64,000 bases of DNA, taken from the NCBI GenBank assembly GCA_024516155.1, contig JAJJXM010000056.1, forward strand, positions 124,001 to 188,000. Reading direction: 5' to 3'. Positions 10,534 to 19,829 of the stretch are shown here, in pieces (the stretch's first letter is position 1; the number at the start of each line of letters is the position of its first letter). This DNA comes from Pyronema omphalodes. Taxonomy: Eukaryota > Ascomycota > Pezizomycetes > Pezizales > Pyronemataceae. A program made the position numbers and the translations under genes. The notes beneath the pieces were generated by a model. That model searched no databases. It was not told the origin of the DNA and was given only the letters and a program-made list of their open reading frames with translations.

Positions 10534-12324
10534 TGATCTTTGTTTATTGCGACTAGAGCTACTATGGCTATTGCGCTCCACCTACTTCATGCCCATACCC
10601 TGCAACACCGCAGTTGCTCTGGGATGCAACCACCCGCGCGACCTATAATACTATGTACAGGAGATCCGGCTATGCCCAGGGTATTTCAAACAAAACAGAA
10701 ACAAAAACAAAACATATTCACCCAACAAAGGAAACCTAAACTAGCCCTTCAAAACAAAAACAAACAAAGGAAAGCTACGATTTACGCAGGTCGAGTGGGG
10801 AGTTTGTCAAGTGTGGAAAGATATTTGTGCAGTCATTAGAGCTCACGCTCCATAGACAAATCATCATCAGCGTCGGGGGCCTTGCCTGTCCCGGCCGGGA
10901 GTAGTTTAATCCGTACGGGGCAAAGAGGGTCGGTTGCTGGGTGAGCAGCACTGCAGAGAGAGGATTTCACAGGTCGGTGGGTGCAGGCCTTTCCGGCGCG
11001 ACAGGAGGGGACAGGGCATTGGTGGTCCTTGGTGCTGTGTGGTTGGGCGCAGATAGCGCAATTGGGTTTCTCCGCTTTGCAGAGAGAGGTGTGGTGGCCG
11101 TAAACCTGGCAGTTCCGGCATTGGGTGGTTGGTGTCCAGGAGAAGTATTCGGTAATCCGGCATCTGCGGTTAAAGAGAAGGAGAGTGTTGGTGCCGATTT
11201 GGTTGAGGTTAACCATACCGCTGAGGGCAATTACCATCGTGGAGGCTTGTTTGTTGAGGCGGCGGTCATCTGGGACTAGCCAGCGAGGCTCTTGCATGAG
11301 TTTAAGGGTGGGGTATGTTGATTCAATCATCTGTTTCACGCCTGCACCACTGCGTGTGGTCTGGATGTTGTGGACTAGAAATTTAGTCCAGCGGCTGTTG
11401 TTGGTGCTGGAGATTGGCTTCATCCAGGGCATTGCGGTGAGAAATATCGTCATGTATGGTTCGTATGCTGATGCGGGCGTTGTGGGGTTGGTCGTCAACA
11501 CCAGTTTGTTGTGGTCATTGATCCTTGCAAGAGTGAGTGGGGGAAGAGGGATATTGTTGGCCATCAGTACGTCGTTGTCGAGGCACATCAACACGTTGGT
11601 GGCTTCTTTTTCTCGACTCCTAGTCAGTGTTGGGTTGTCCAGTGTGATGATAATCTCCCTTTCGATACGGGGGAGGGCTTTCGGGATGATGGGGGCCGGT
11701 GTTTGCTTCTTCTTTTTGCGCGACACGGTTGTGAATTGTTGATCCTTGCCTTCAACTGATGCGGAGACGCGTTCAGCCCAGGTAAGGTTGCCGGTGGTTG
11801 GTTTCTGTGGTTTGGGGGCGGCTGGGGTCGGGGCCGAGTGGTGGACCTTCCCCTTGCGGTGGGTCGCCGGGTGGCATGTGGGGTGCAGGGTGGCGGTGAG
11901 TTGTCGGCGCGTACGGTTCAGCTCTGCCGTGATCGCAGCGACTTGTTTCTCGAGTTCGCGTATGCGGTTGGTGCTGGTGGCTTGTGAAGAAAGCAAGGCT
12001 TTCTCCATTCACTCGACTTGTAGGGATAGCTGGAGGAGCAGTTGGCGGTCAGGTTCGGCAAGTGAAACGCCGGCGGTGGCTGGTCTTGGTTCATTATCGG
12101 CAGGTGGGATGGGGGGCGTTTACGGGCTCCACTAGGTGTCGGTGTGGATCTTTCGGAGGAAGGTGGAGGAGGGGACCCGACGTTAACGGTGTTCCTGAAC
12201 CTGAAAGTGTCGAGATTGCGTTGAGACATGGTAGAGAATGTTCTCAACAAGATAAAGGGAGGAGTCTGCGCAACTACAGACGAGGAGAAAGGGGGGCGAG
12301 CACTGGATCGAAAGTAAACTAATC
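10534..12324 (-). mobile_element. B1: ORF1-only LINE unit
   Basis: A 1.8 kb minus-strand unit: 5' UTR, ORF1 with zinc knuckles, and about 300 bp of 3' region ending in a tail of the type AAACAAAGATCA. It abuts the LTR on the left and unit C1 on the right, with the GATTAGTT-type target sequence at both edges. Units B2 and B3 have the same architecture and nearly the same sequence, so this is a defined non-autonomous family and not a one-off deletion. Confidence 0.8.
10836..12229 (-). pseudogene. B1 ORF1 (zinc-knuckle gag), broken
   Basis: Same protein as the intact B2 ORF1, starting MSQRNLDTFRF at 12229. It is broken by at least one frameshift in the N-terminal 120 codons and by TGA at 12009-12011, where B2 has CGA. 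The remaining 390 codons are open and include the coiled coil and three CCHC-type knuckles (CRNC, CAIC and a third degraded to SLCSAAH). It ends MEREL then TAA. Confidence 0.8.
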
Positions 12325-12495
12325 TGATCTTTGTTTATTGTGACTAGAGCTATATAGCTATCGCACTCCACCTTCTTCATACCCTTATTCCGCCAAAGTA
12401 CATAAAACCAACAAAAGAAATATAAAGAGAAACATGTAGTACAAGTCAAGTATATCTAAATCAAGTATTTTCAGAACATAGGAAAAGAAAAACAA

Positions 12496-15400
12496 TCATC
12501 CGTGAAACGCTCCATATTCCAGAGTTGCTATCCCTCCATCCATCCTTTCCTTATCATTGTTCCTCAGTGGTGTGGTCCTGCAGTGTATTTCCTTCGAGTA
12601 TCCAAGTCCAGTCTGTCTAGCGAATTTTAACAGCGCAGATATGCCGGTGTGATTGTTGAACAGTTCGTGTAGTGTGATTGTCGTGCTGGTTGACGCATAT
12701 AGTTCCTGTCTTGCCGCAAGCAGCTTCGGGCAGTGAAGAAGGTAGTGTAGGGAGGTTATGAATCCTGTGCCGCAGTCGCATGGTGTAGGGGGTTGCTCCG
12801 GATGGGGGTCAATGGGTGTGCGTCCACATCGGATCCGGTATAATGCCCGGGAGGTGCGCAATGGTAGGTGTTGAAGGTGTTTTGGGTACATCAGGGATGG
12901 GGGTAGTCCATCAGGTGCGTTATCCTGCCATTGATGGAGGAATCGTTGGCGGATTTGTGATTTCATCCATGCATGTGAGGTTATTGTGGATCGGCATTGA
13001 TTTCGTGATTGTGCTCCGGTTTTGGCAAGGCTGTCGGCAAGGTCGTTTCCGGTAATGTCCTGTGTGGGAGGGGGTCCAGATGGTGGTGAAGGACCACCCT
13101 TGAGTCGTGAGGAGTTCGGCCAGGTTGAGAGTTTCCCTGGCGTATTGATGGTTTTCGGCGTTGTGCTGAAGTGTGGCGATTGCTGCTTGGTTGTCGAGGC
13201 AAAGGTAGACAGAGGGCCGGCGTGTAGTTGTCAAGGAGTCGTAGTCCTTCGGTGGTGGCATGTAATTCGGCATCGTAGACCTCGCATTGCTGGCCGAGGT
13301 GACAGTGGTGGGATGATAGGTGTTCAGGACCGTTGGGTGTCGTCTTGTAGAGTGTTGCTCCGCATCCAGTGTAGTTATCGTCAAGCTTGGATCCGTCTGT
13401 GTAAAGTACGTATGTGTCGGGGGGTAGTGATGTCAACCATTGTGTGTGCCGTGTGTTTGGTTCGTCGGTTTTGTTCGGGTTTGGTGAGGGGGAGTTGTGC
13501 ATCGAGAAAGAGGATGGTGGTGTGGTTCGGTTTTCGATGTTGTTGCTGAGAAGGTGTTGTATGTGTTGTCTAAGGTGGGAGAGTCCGGGTACTGTCTTCG
13601 GGCATTTTGGGTTTGGTTTGAGTCCGGATAGGGGGTGGTGGGTGGGTAGGAAGAGGAGTCGCAAGGCGTATCGTGCTGAGAGGTAGTCCAGGTAGACGTG
13701 TAGGGGTGGCAGGTGAGCACAGATGCGTAGTTTCGTGAGGTTTGTGCTGAGTGGGAGTCCAGTTGCCCACCGTAGTGCGTTGTGGTAGGTGGCTGCTAGG
13801 GGGCGTAGGGTGGTGTCTTTGCCGGTCCACCAGGCTGGGGAGCCCCATAACATTTTCGGGAGGAGGAGGGTAAGGATAAGGTGTCGGGCCATGTGGGTGT
13901 TGAGGCCATTTGACCGGTGTCGAAGGTGAAGTAGTGATCCGAGAGCGTTTTTACCGGTTGATGCTGCTTGTGTGGTGTGGGGAATGAATGTGAGGGATTC
14001 GTCGATGTTGATGCCGAGGTATTTGATTTTCCGTGTTGGTGTGATTGTTTTGTTGTCCAAAGAGAGTTGTGGTAGTTTGGTAAGGTCAGTGACTTTGTGG
14101 TGGCTTGCACTTGGGAGACAGTGGAGTAGTTCTGTTTTGTCGGGAGAGAAGTTGAGTCCGAGGTGTCTGCCACGTTCTGTGTAGTGTTCGGTCCGTGTCT
14201 TCAGGCGATCGATGGCGAATTTTCAGGGAGTTAGCAGATTGGAGGAGGCCGGTATCGTCAACGTAGGAGGCAGGTCAGTTCTTTTGCTGGTTGGTGGGTT
14301 ACTTCGAGCATCGCGTTGGCGTAGATGAGGAAGAGGATTGGCGATGCAGGGGATCCTTGTGGTAAGGCCACAGCAGAAGGCTTTTGGGGGCTTCGAGCTG
14401 TTGGTCAAAGGAGAATGCTAGTGTTCGGTCGAAGGTCAAGGCTTTGGTCCATGCAATGAGGTAGGGTGGCATGTTACGTTGTTGCATGACTTGGAGGAGT
14501 AGCGTGGGATTGGTGTTATTGAAAGCACCTTCAATGTCATGTGCTAAGAGGGTTGGTCGCGGAGGGTGCTTTAGTTTGCCGGTTGTTGGGATAGCAAGGT
14601 CAGTGCTGATTGGTGTGAGTATGGTGAGGAGGGCGTCAATGGCGGAATACTGTTGTCTGGCTCCCATCTGATGTTGTGATATTGCAAGGCAGTCAGATGC
14701 TGTTTTGGCAAGTCGAAGGCCAGCTATCTTCTCGTATACTTTCGATATGCAGGGGAGGAGGGACATCGGGCGGTAAGATTTGGGTGATGTATAGTTTGTC
14801 TTGCCGGGCTTGGGAATCACTACGCATCTGGCGATCTTCCATTGGGCAGGGAAGGTCTCGTAGTGGAGGAGGGCATTGAATAATTTAGCTAGTGCTGTTG
14901 GTTGTGCAAGGTGGAATTGTGCGATCAGTTGGTAGGTGATGTTGTCGTGTCCGGGTGCTGAGGAGTAACGAAGTTTTCGGATAACTTGGCTGACCTCATT
15001 ATCTGTAATTGGGGTGAAAGGGTCAGGTGTTGCTTTGTGTTGCTTGACGAAATTGAGGGGGATGTTGGGAGGGTTGTGTGATTGGGGTGGAAATAAGGCA
15101 TTTCTCAGGATGTCGCACTTGTCCTGGAAACCATCTTTGCCTTCTAGTGGTGGGAGGGGTTTGCTGTGTGTATTTGCTGATCTAACGCAGTTCCAGACGT
15201 CGGTGGCATTACTGTTCTGCAGTCTAGTCACCCAGTACTGTTCTTTGGCGAATTGTATGGCTTGTTTCCATTCGTATCGTTGGTGCTTTGCTTGCAGTCT
15301 GGCGGTCGGGTTGGTACGGTTGGAGCGAAAGCGTCTTTCTGCTTGTTGTAATTTCTTTTTCCTTTTGTTGAGGTCTGGGTGCCACCATGGTGCTTGTTTA

Positions 15401-16293
15401 GCTCTTGGTTTTACCCATGGTACTGCTACATCTGTGGCTTTGTGAATAATGGTGGTGATAAGGTCTGCAGCGTGCAGGGCTGCCTCTGGGCCGGTAAGAT
15501 TATCCAGGTCTACTGGGTTGTCGATGATTGTTCGTTGGTAGAGCGTCCAGTCGGCCTTTCGCCATGCCCGTTTGGGTGTCTGGGCAGGGGTGCTGAGGTC
15601 AATGTGGATGGTGCATATGGCGTGATCGGAGGTTGAGTCGGGGTTGATTTCGTGCATAAGGATCTTTTCTGTTATGCTACCTGCAGTGAAGCATAGGTCG
15701 ATGACGGATGGTCTCATGCCGTTGCGCGGGTAGTGTGTTGGGATGCCTGGTTGGTTGTGCAAAGAGAACTGGTGGCTGTCCATCCAGTTGGCTATGGTGT
15801 CGGAGTGGTCTCGGTGGTGTCTGAGCTGGTCGTCGTCAATTGTTGTAGTGCTGCCCCACCATTCATGGTGCACATTCATATCACCCATGATAATGGCAGG
15901 TAGTTGGGGTCGAAAGGAAGGGAGGAGTTCGGCCAGTGCATTTGGTTTTCCCGGTGAGTAGAAATTGTAGATCATTAGTGGGGCTATGCCAGGTAGGGAT
16001 AGTTTGGTCCCAAGGAATGAATTCTGGTGGGTAAAAACATTTGAGGCATGGACTCCTGGCAACCGGCGTACGTAAGTGGCGCACAGGGGTCTGTCGTTGG
16101 TGGGGGTGAATATATGAAAATCAGGGTGTGTGGGGGGGAGTTTAGTGTATTCGATAGCGGGTTCTTGCAAGAGAATGATGAGTGTTTTGGGGTTAGAAGC
16201 AAATGAAAATAGTGCTGATGTTGTTGTAGCATGACCTTTTGCGCAGTTCAGCAGCTGCACACATGCTGTGTTCATTCTCGTTGTGCTGTTCAT
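12496..16293 (-). pseudogene. C1 ORF2: endonuclease, RT, RNase H; frameshifted
   Basis: The first 664 codons are open: EEP endonuclease (LLQEP, GDMNVHHEWWG, SDHAICT) and most of the reverse transcriptase (VVIPKPGKTNYTSPKSYRP, AHDIEGAFNNTNP). Comparison with C2 shows one-base indels in C1 near 14386, 14226, 13214 and 13058, and around 14270, so RT motif C, RNase H (LYTDGSK) and the C-terminal cysteine/histidine region (CDCGTGF, LHYLLHCPK) fall in different frames. ORF2 starts at an ATG overlapping the ORF1 stop as ATGA. Confidence 0.9.
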
Positions 16294-17783
16294 AGTTGCT
16301 CATCGGTTCTCATTTCGTCAGGTGTGGGTTGCATGCTTTCGTCGGCAGGGGTGGCGTTGTTGAGTTTTTCCAGGTGTTTTATGCGGGATGGGCACGTGGG
16401 ATCGTTGGCTTTGTGTGGCTGGTTGCAGTTGCAGCATCTGATTGGTGGGTGGGTGCAGGTCATTCCGCCCTTGCAAGAGGGGATGGTGCATGGGTGGGTC
16501 CGGGTAGCGTGGTTTTGGGCGCAAACTGCGCATCTTGGTTCAACTGCTTTGCAGAGTTTGGGGTGGTATCCAAACTCCTGGCAGTAGGTGCACTGTGAGG
16601 TGGGTTGCCATGAGTGGTATTCGCCGATCTTGCACAGGCGGTTGCAGATTGCTAGTCTTGTGGTACCTAGCTTTCTCAAGTTAATTGTACCGACAAGGGA
16701 GACAACAATGGAGGAGGCAGCTTTTCCAGCGCGGCGTTCAGTAGGGACTAGCCATCGGGGATCCTGGCCAAGACGAAGGGAGGGGTATGTGGACTCAATT
16801 TCCGAGCGAATGAAGGAGGGGGTGGCGTTTGTTGGCACGTTGTGCAGCAGTATCTTGGTCCAGCGTTCGTTGATGCGGGCCTCGGATGGCTGGAAGCTGT
16901 TTGTCACGTGGGTGATGATCGGCAGGTAGGGGGCGTAAGCGTCGGCTTTGGTCGAGGGGTTGGTGGTCAGGACAAGACGGTTGTTGCTAGTGTTGCGGGC
17001 AAGGGTGAAAGGGGGTAGGGTGATATCGGCAGAGTCCTTGATGGCTTTGTTGATCGCGACAAGGGCTTGATCGGCAGTGGTTTCCGGGTTTGTGATCTTT
17101 CCTTCAAGAGTAATAATGACGTCGCGGTCGACACGTGGGAGCGCTTTCGGGATCAAGGTGGTGGGGGTCTTCTTTTTCTTGGCCTGAACGATGGTAAATG
17201 GTTTTTCTTCGGCAGCGGCAGTGAGCTTAGAGGCGATGGACGGCCCATTGAACCAGACATTGGTGGAGTCATGCAGGGGGGTGGGCTGATAGAGGGGAAC
17301 GGCAGGGGTGGGCGCAGGGGCAGTGGCGCGGCCCTGTTCGGCAGGTGCTTTTCCGGTGGTCTTGGTGTTGGCGGGCTGGAGTTTACGGATTTGGTTGGTG
17401 AGTTCGGCGACGTGGCGTTCAAGCTGGGCGATGCGGTCGGCGCTGGCGTTTTGAGCGTGGGCAAAGGCATTTTCCATGCGGTCGAAGCGGGCAAGGATCT
17501 GGTTCAAGAAGGTGGAGCTGGTAGTGTCGAACATGGTGGGGCGGTTGGTATCGTCCGGGGCAGTGTTGTTGAGGCGCTTGCGAGGGGAGCTAGTGCCAGT
17601 AGCAAGAATGCGTTGGGGAGCCGGGGTTCCGAAGCGAGAAGGAGTGGGAGAGAAAATCTCAGACTGAGGGGGCTGAGTGAGGGAGGCAGCAGGGGCAGCA
17701 GAGGCAGCGCGTTGCTGCTGCTGTTGCTGTTGCTGGGAGAATAAAGAGGGGATATTTTGCTGGGACATTGTGTTCCCAAGCAA
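16290..17783 (-). CDS. C1 ORF1: intact LINE gag-like RNA-binding protein
   Basis: A 497-residue open frame. The N-terminus is glutamine- and alanine-rich (a run of eight Q near residue 17). A probable coiled coil lies near residues 95-140 (FDRMENAFAHAQ, RIAQLERHVAELTNQIRKL), then a conserved middle domain (NERWTKILLHNVP, ESTYPSLRLGQDPRWLVP). Three CCHC-type knuckles follow from about residue 398: CTYCQEFGYHPKLC, CAVCAQNH, CCNCNQPH. The start could instead be the second methionine (MSQQ), five codons in. The stop TGA overlaps the ORF2 start. No lesion seen; whether it is expressed is unknown. Confidence 0.85.
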   Translation of the reverse strand: MLGNTMSQQNIPSLFSQQQQQQQQRAASAAPAASLTQPPQSEIFSPTPSRFGTPAPQRILATGTSSPRKRLNNTAPDDTNRPTMFDTTSSTFLNQILARFDRMENAFAHAQNASADRIAQLERHVAELTNQIRKLQPANTKTTGKAPAEQGRATAPAPTPAVPLYQPTPLHDSTNVWFNGPSIASKLTAAAEEKPFTIVQAKKKKTPTTLIPKALPRVDRDVIITLEGKITNPETTADQALVAINKAIKDSADITLPPFTLARNTSNNRLVLTTNPSTKADAYAPYLPIITHVTNSFQPSEARINERWTKILLHNVPTNATPSFIRSEIESTYPSLRLGQDPRWLVPTERRAGKAASSIVVSLVGTINLRKLGTTRLAICNRLCKIGEYHSWQPTSQCTYCQEFGYHPKLCKAVEPRCAVCAQNHATRTHPCTIPSCKGGMTCTHPPIRCCNCNQPHKANDPTCPSRIKHLEKLNNATPADESMQPTPDEMRTDEQL

Positions 17784-17851
17784 AGGAGAAAGCGGAAGGG
17801 TAAAAGCAATAGAGGAGGCTGTGCAACCTTAGACCGAGAAGTAAACTAATC

Positions 17852-19657
17852 TGATCTGATCTTGTTTCATTGCGACTAGAGCTACTATGGCTATTGCGCT
17901 CCACCTACTACATACCCATACCCTGCAACACCGCAGTTGCTCTGGGATACAACCACCCGCGCGACCTATAATACTATGTACCGGAGGTCCGGCTATGCCC
18001 AGGGTATTACAAACAAAAAAAACAGAAACAAAAACAAAACACATAAACCCTACAAAGGAAACCTAAACTAGCCCTTTCAAAAACAAAAACGAACAAAGGA
18101 AAAGCTACGATTTACGCGGGTCAAGTGGGGAGTTTGTCACGTGTGGGAAGATATTTGTGCAGTCATCAGAGCTCGCGCTCCATAGACAAATCATTATCAA
18201 CGTCGGGGGCCTTGCCTTTCCCGGCCGGGAGAAGTTTGATCCGTACGGGGCAAAGAGGGTCGGTTGCTGGGTGAGCAGCACTGCAAAGAGCACATTTCAC
18301 AGGTGGGTGGGTGCAGGTCTTTCCGGCGCGACAGGAGGGCACAGGGCATTGGTGATCCTTTGTGCTGTGTGGTTGGGCGCAGATAGCGCAAGTGGGTTTC
18401 TCCGCTTTGCAGAGGGAGGTGTGGTGGCCGTAAACCTGGCAGTTCCGGCATTGGGTAGTTGGTGTCCAGGAGAAGTATTCGGTAATCCGGCACCTTCGGT
18501 TATAGAGAAGGAGGGTGTTGGTGCCGATTTGGTTGAGGTTGACCATACCGCTAAGGGCGATTACCATTGTGGAGGCGTCTTTGTTGAGGCGGCGGTCGTC
18601 TGGGACTAGCCAGCGAGGCTCTTGCATGAGTTTGAGGGTGGGGTATGTTGATTCAATCATCTCTTTCACCCTTGCACCATCGTATTTGGTCGGGATGTTG
18701 TGGACTAGGAATTTAGTCCAGCGGCTATTGTTGGTGCTGGAGATTGGTTTCATCCAGGGCATTGAGGTGAGGAATATCGTCATGTACGGTTCGTATGCCG
18801 ATGCGGGGGTTGTGGGGTTGGTCGTCAACACCAATTTGTTGTGGTCGTTGATCCTTGCAAGCGTAAGGGGGGGCAGAGGGATATCGTCGGAGGTCATTAT
18901 GATATTGTTGAGGCCCATCAAGATGTTGGTGGATACCTCTTCTCGGCTCCTGGTCAGTTTTGGATTGTCAAGTGCGATGATGATCTCCCTTTCGATGCGG
19001 GGGAGGGCTTTCGGGATGATGGGGGCTGGTGTCTGTTTCTTCTTCTTTTGGGACACGGTGGTAAATGGTTGGTTCTTGCCCTCGACCGATGCGCTGACGC
19101 ATTCAGCCCAGGTAAGGTTGCCGGTGGTTGGTCTCTGTGGTTTGGGGGCGGCTGGGGTGTTGGTCCGGGTGGTGGACCTTCCCCTTTCAGTCGGGTTGCC
19201 GGGTTGCATGTGGGGTGCAGGGGTAGCGGTGAGTTGTCGGCGCGTACGGTTCAGCTCTGCCGTAATGGAGGCGACTTGTTTTTCGAGTTCGCGTATGCGG
19301 TTGGTGCTGGTGGCTTGTGAGGAAAGCAGGGCTTTCTCCATTCGCTCGACTTGTAGGGAAAGCTGGAGGAGGAGTTGGCGATCGGGTTCGGCGAGTGATA
19401 CTCCGGCGGTGGCTGGTCTGGGTTCGTTATCGGCAGGTGGGATAGTGGGGCGTTTACGCGCTCCACTAGGTGTTGGTGTGGATTTTTCGGGGGACAGTGG
19501 AGGAGGGGACCCGACGTTAACGGTGTTCCTGAACCTGAAAGTGTCTAGATTGCGTTGAGACATGGTAGAGATGTTCTCAACAAGATAAAGAGAGGAGTCT
19601 GCGCAACTACAGACGAGGAAAAAGGGGGGCAAGCACTGGATCGAAAGTTAACTAATC
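17852..19657 (-). mobile_element. B2: ORF1-only LINE unit with intact ORF1
   Basis: A 1.8 kb unit like B1, lying between C1 and C2 with GATTAGTT-type junctions on both sides. Its 3' end has two GATCA repeats (AAGATCAGATCA), where B1 has one. The 3'-terminal 60 bp resemble the C tail, although the rest of the 3' region is B-specific. The 5' UTR also resembles C's around the CTGCGCAAC/GTGCAAC block, pointing to common ancestry. Confidence 0.8.
18166..19563 (-). CDS. B2 ORF1: intact zinc-knuckle gag of an ORF1-only LINE
   Basis: Starting at MSQRNLDTFRF (19563) the frame is open for 465 residues. Upstream in-frame codons lie in the 5' UTR, and all B copies and C share a MSQ start. It has a coiled coil near residues 85-125 (QLSLQVERMEKALL, RIRELEKQVASITAELNRT), a middle domain paralogous to C ORF1 (RWTKFLVHNIPT, ESTYPTLKLMQEPRWLVP) and three CCHC-type knuckles from about residue 371 (CRNCQVYGHHTSLC, CAICAQPH, CALCSAAH). 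It ends MEREL, then TGATGA. The second TGA overlaps an ATG that opens only nine codons, apparently the remnant of a lost ORF2. Confidence 0.85.
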   Translation of the reverse strand: MSQRNLDTFRFRNTVNVGSPPPLSPEKSTPTPSGARKRPTIPPADNEPRPATAGVSLAEPDRQLLLQLSLQVERMEKALLSSQATSTNRIRELEKQVASITAELNRTRRQLTATPAPHMQPGNPTERGRSTTRTNTPAAPKPQRPTTGNLTWAECVSASVEGKNQPFTTVSQKKKKQTPAPIIPKALPRIEREIIIALDNPKLTRSREEVSTNILMGLNNIIMTSDDIPLPPLTLARINDHNKLVLTTNPTTPASAYEPYMTIFLTSMPWMKPISSTNNSRWTKFLVHNIPTKYDGARVKEMIESTYPTLKLMQEPRWLVPDDRRLNKDASTMVIALSGMVNLNQIGTNTLLLYNRRCRITEYFSWTPTTQCRNCQVYGHHTSLCKAEKPTCAICAQPHSTKDHQCPVPSCRAGKTCTHPPVKCALCSAAHPATDPLCPVRIKLLPAGKGKAPDVDNDLSMEREL

Positions 19658-19829
19658 TGATCTTTGTTTATTGTGTCTAGAGCTATATAGCTATCGCACT
19701 CCACCTTCTTCATACCCTTATACCGCCAAAGTACCTAAAACCAACAAAAGAAATATAAAGGAAAACATGTAGTACAGGTCAAGTATATCTAAATCAAGTA
19801 TTTTTCAGAACATAGGAAAAGAAAAACAA

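Larger units (their letters stand above)
12325..17851 (-). mobile_element. C1: full-length two-ORF LINE
   Basis: A 5.5 kb minus-strand Tad1-like LINE: short 5' UTR, ORF1 (17783-16290), ORF2 (16293-12496), a 3' UTR of about 170 bp and a tail ending AAACAAAGATCA. The 5' end is marked by the GATTAGTTTAC junction at about 17841-17851 and the 3' end by the same motif at 12315-12324. It lies head-to-tail between B1 and B2. ORF1 is intact; ORF2 has several single-base indels. Confidence 0.9.
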
